A DNA stretch of 20,825 nt, taken from positions 1 to 20,825 of IMG/VR virus record IMGVR_UViG_3300025305_000186, one strand, 5' to 3'. Under the pieces are notes generated by a model. That model was given only the letters and a program-made list of their open reading frames with translations. It ran no database searches and was not told the DNA's origin. This document shows, in pieces, positions 20,781 through 20,825 of this stretch; position 1 is the first letter of the stretch; each line of letters opens with the position of its first letter. The DNA is from a virus. Both the position numbers and the translations under genes were made by a program.

Positions 20781-20825
20781 AGACTTAACAATAGATACAA
20801 TAGACCATGATAGATTTAATAATAT
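20767..20825 (+). CDS. Start of a gene that runs off the right edge
   Basis: MGLFKDLTIDTIDHDRFNN is open to the end of the window, with AAAGAAGAGGAAG before the ATG and an overlap of 14 bases with the previous gene. Too little is seen for identification. Confidence 0.5.
   Translation, partial: MGLFKDLTIDTIDHDRFNN

Noticed and set aside
1-20825. CRISPR array, insertion sequence or integrase
   Set aside because: No regularly spaced repeats, transposase, recombinase or flanking duplications were found on reading both strands.

Overview
The window is part of the genome of a tailed, double-stranded DNA bacteriophage or a prophage-like relative. The evidence is a head-packaging block with small and large terminase subunits, a P22-type portal and a scaffold-like protein. 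It faces a long rightward run of small, tightly packed genes around a phage replication module. The DNA is AT-rich and nearly every gene has a Shine-Dalgarno sequence. One good sigma70-type promoter and several intrinsic terminators point to a bacterial host. The host itself cannot be named from the sequence.

Left half (about 20-8194, minus strand, late genes). In transcription order: a small acidic protein, a TerS-like protein, a 182-aa protein with a toxin-associated linker-like motif, a protein with a peptidoglycan-binding-like repeat, a 69-aa protein, TerL, a 192-aa protein, four very small proteins (two with Cys-Pro...Lys-Cys-Val-Pro motifs, one with an in-frame TGA), the portal, and a scaffold candidate. 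The capsid gene probably lies just off the left edge. Many junctions are TAATG overlaps, so translation is coupled.

Centre (8195-10890). A divergent intergenic region carries palindromes, a rightward terminator and a promoter nested in an inverted repeat. After one small early gene and its terminator comes about 0.9 kb without a gene. It folds into many nested helices and at least two possible pseudoknots. This is the layout of a giant ornate phage RNA of the GOLLD/ROOL kind, though membership is unproven. Two small genes, a terminator, a tRNA-like RNA with a T-arm motif and another terminator follow.

Right half (10891-20825, plus strand). A string of small proteins, including zinc-ribbon-like, membrane and coiled-coil types, leads to a ParB-like protein and a conserved two-gene cassette. 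The replication and recombination genes follow: a RecA/Sak4-like ATPase whose P-loop sits at the C-terminus (an apparent circular permutation), an SSB-like protein, a small winged-helix-like protein, an AEP primase fused to a DnaB-like domain with a degenerate P-loop, and a DUF932 protein. Several of these genes are preceded by long hairpin leaders. The right end holds a histone-fold protein and, about 0.6 kb later, a minimal SET-domain methyltransferase. This is the most suggestive pairing in the window: a possible phage chromatin-like protein and its modifier.
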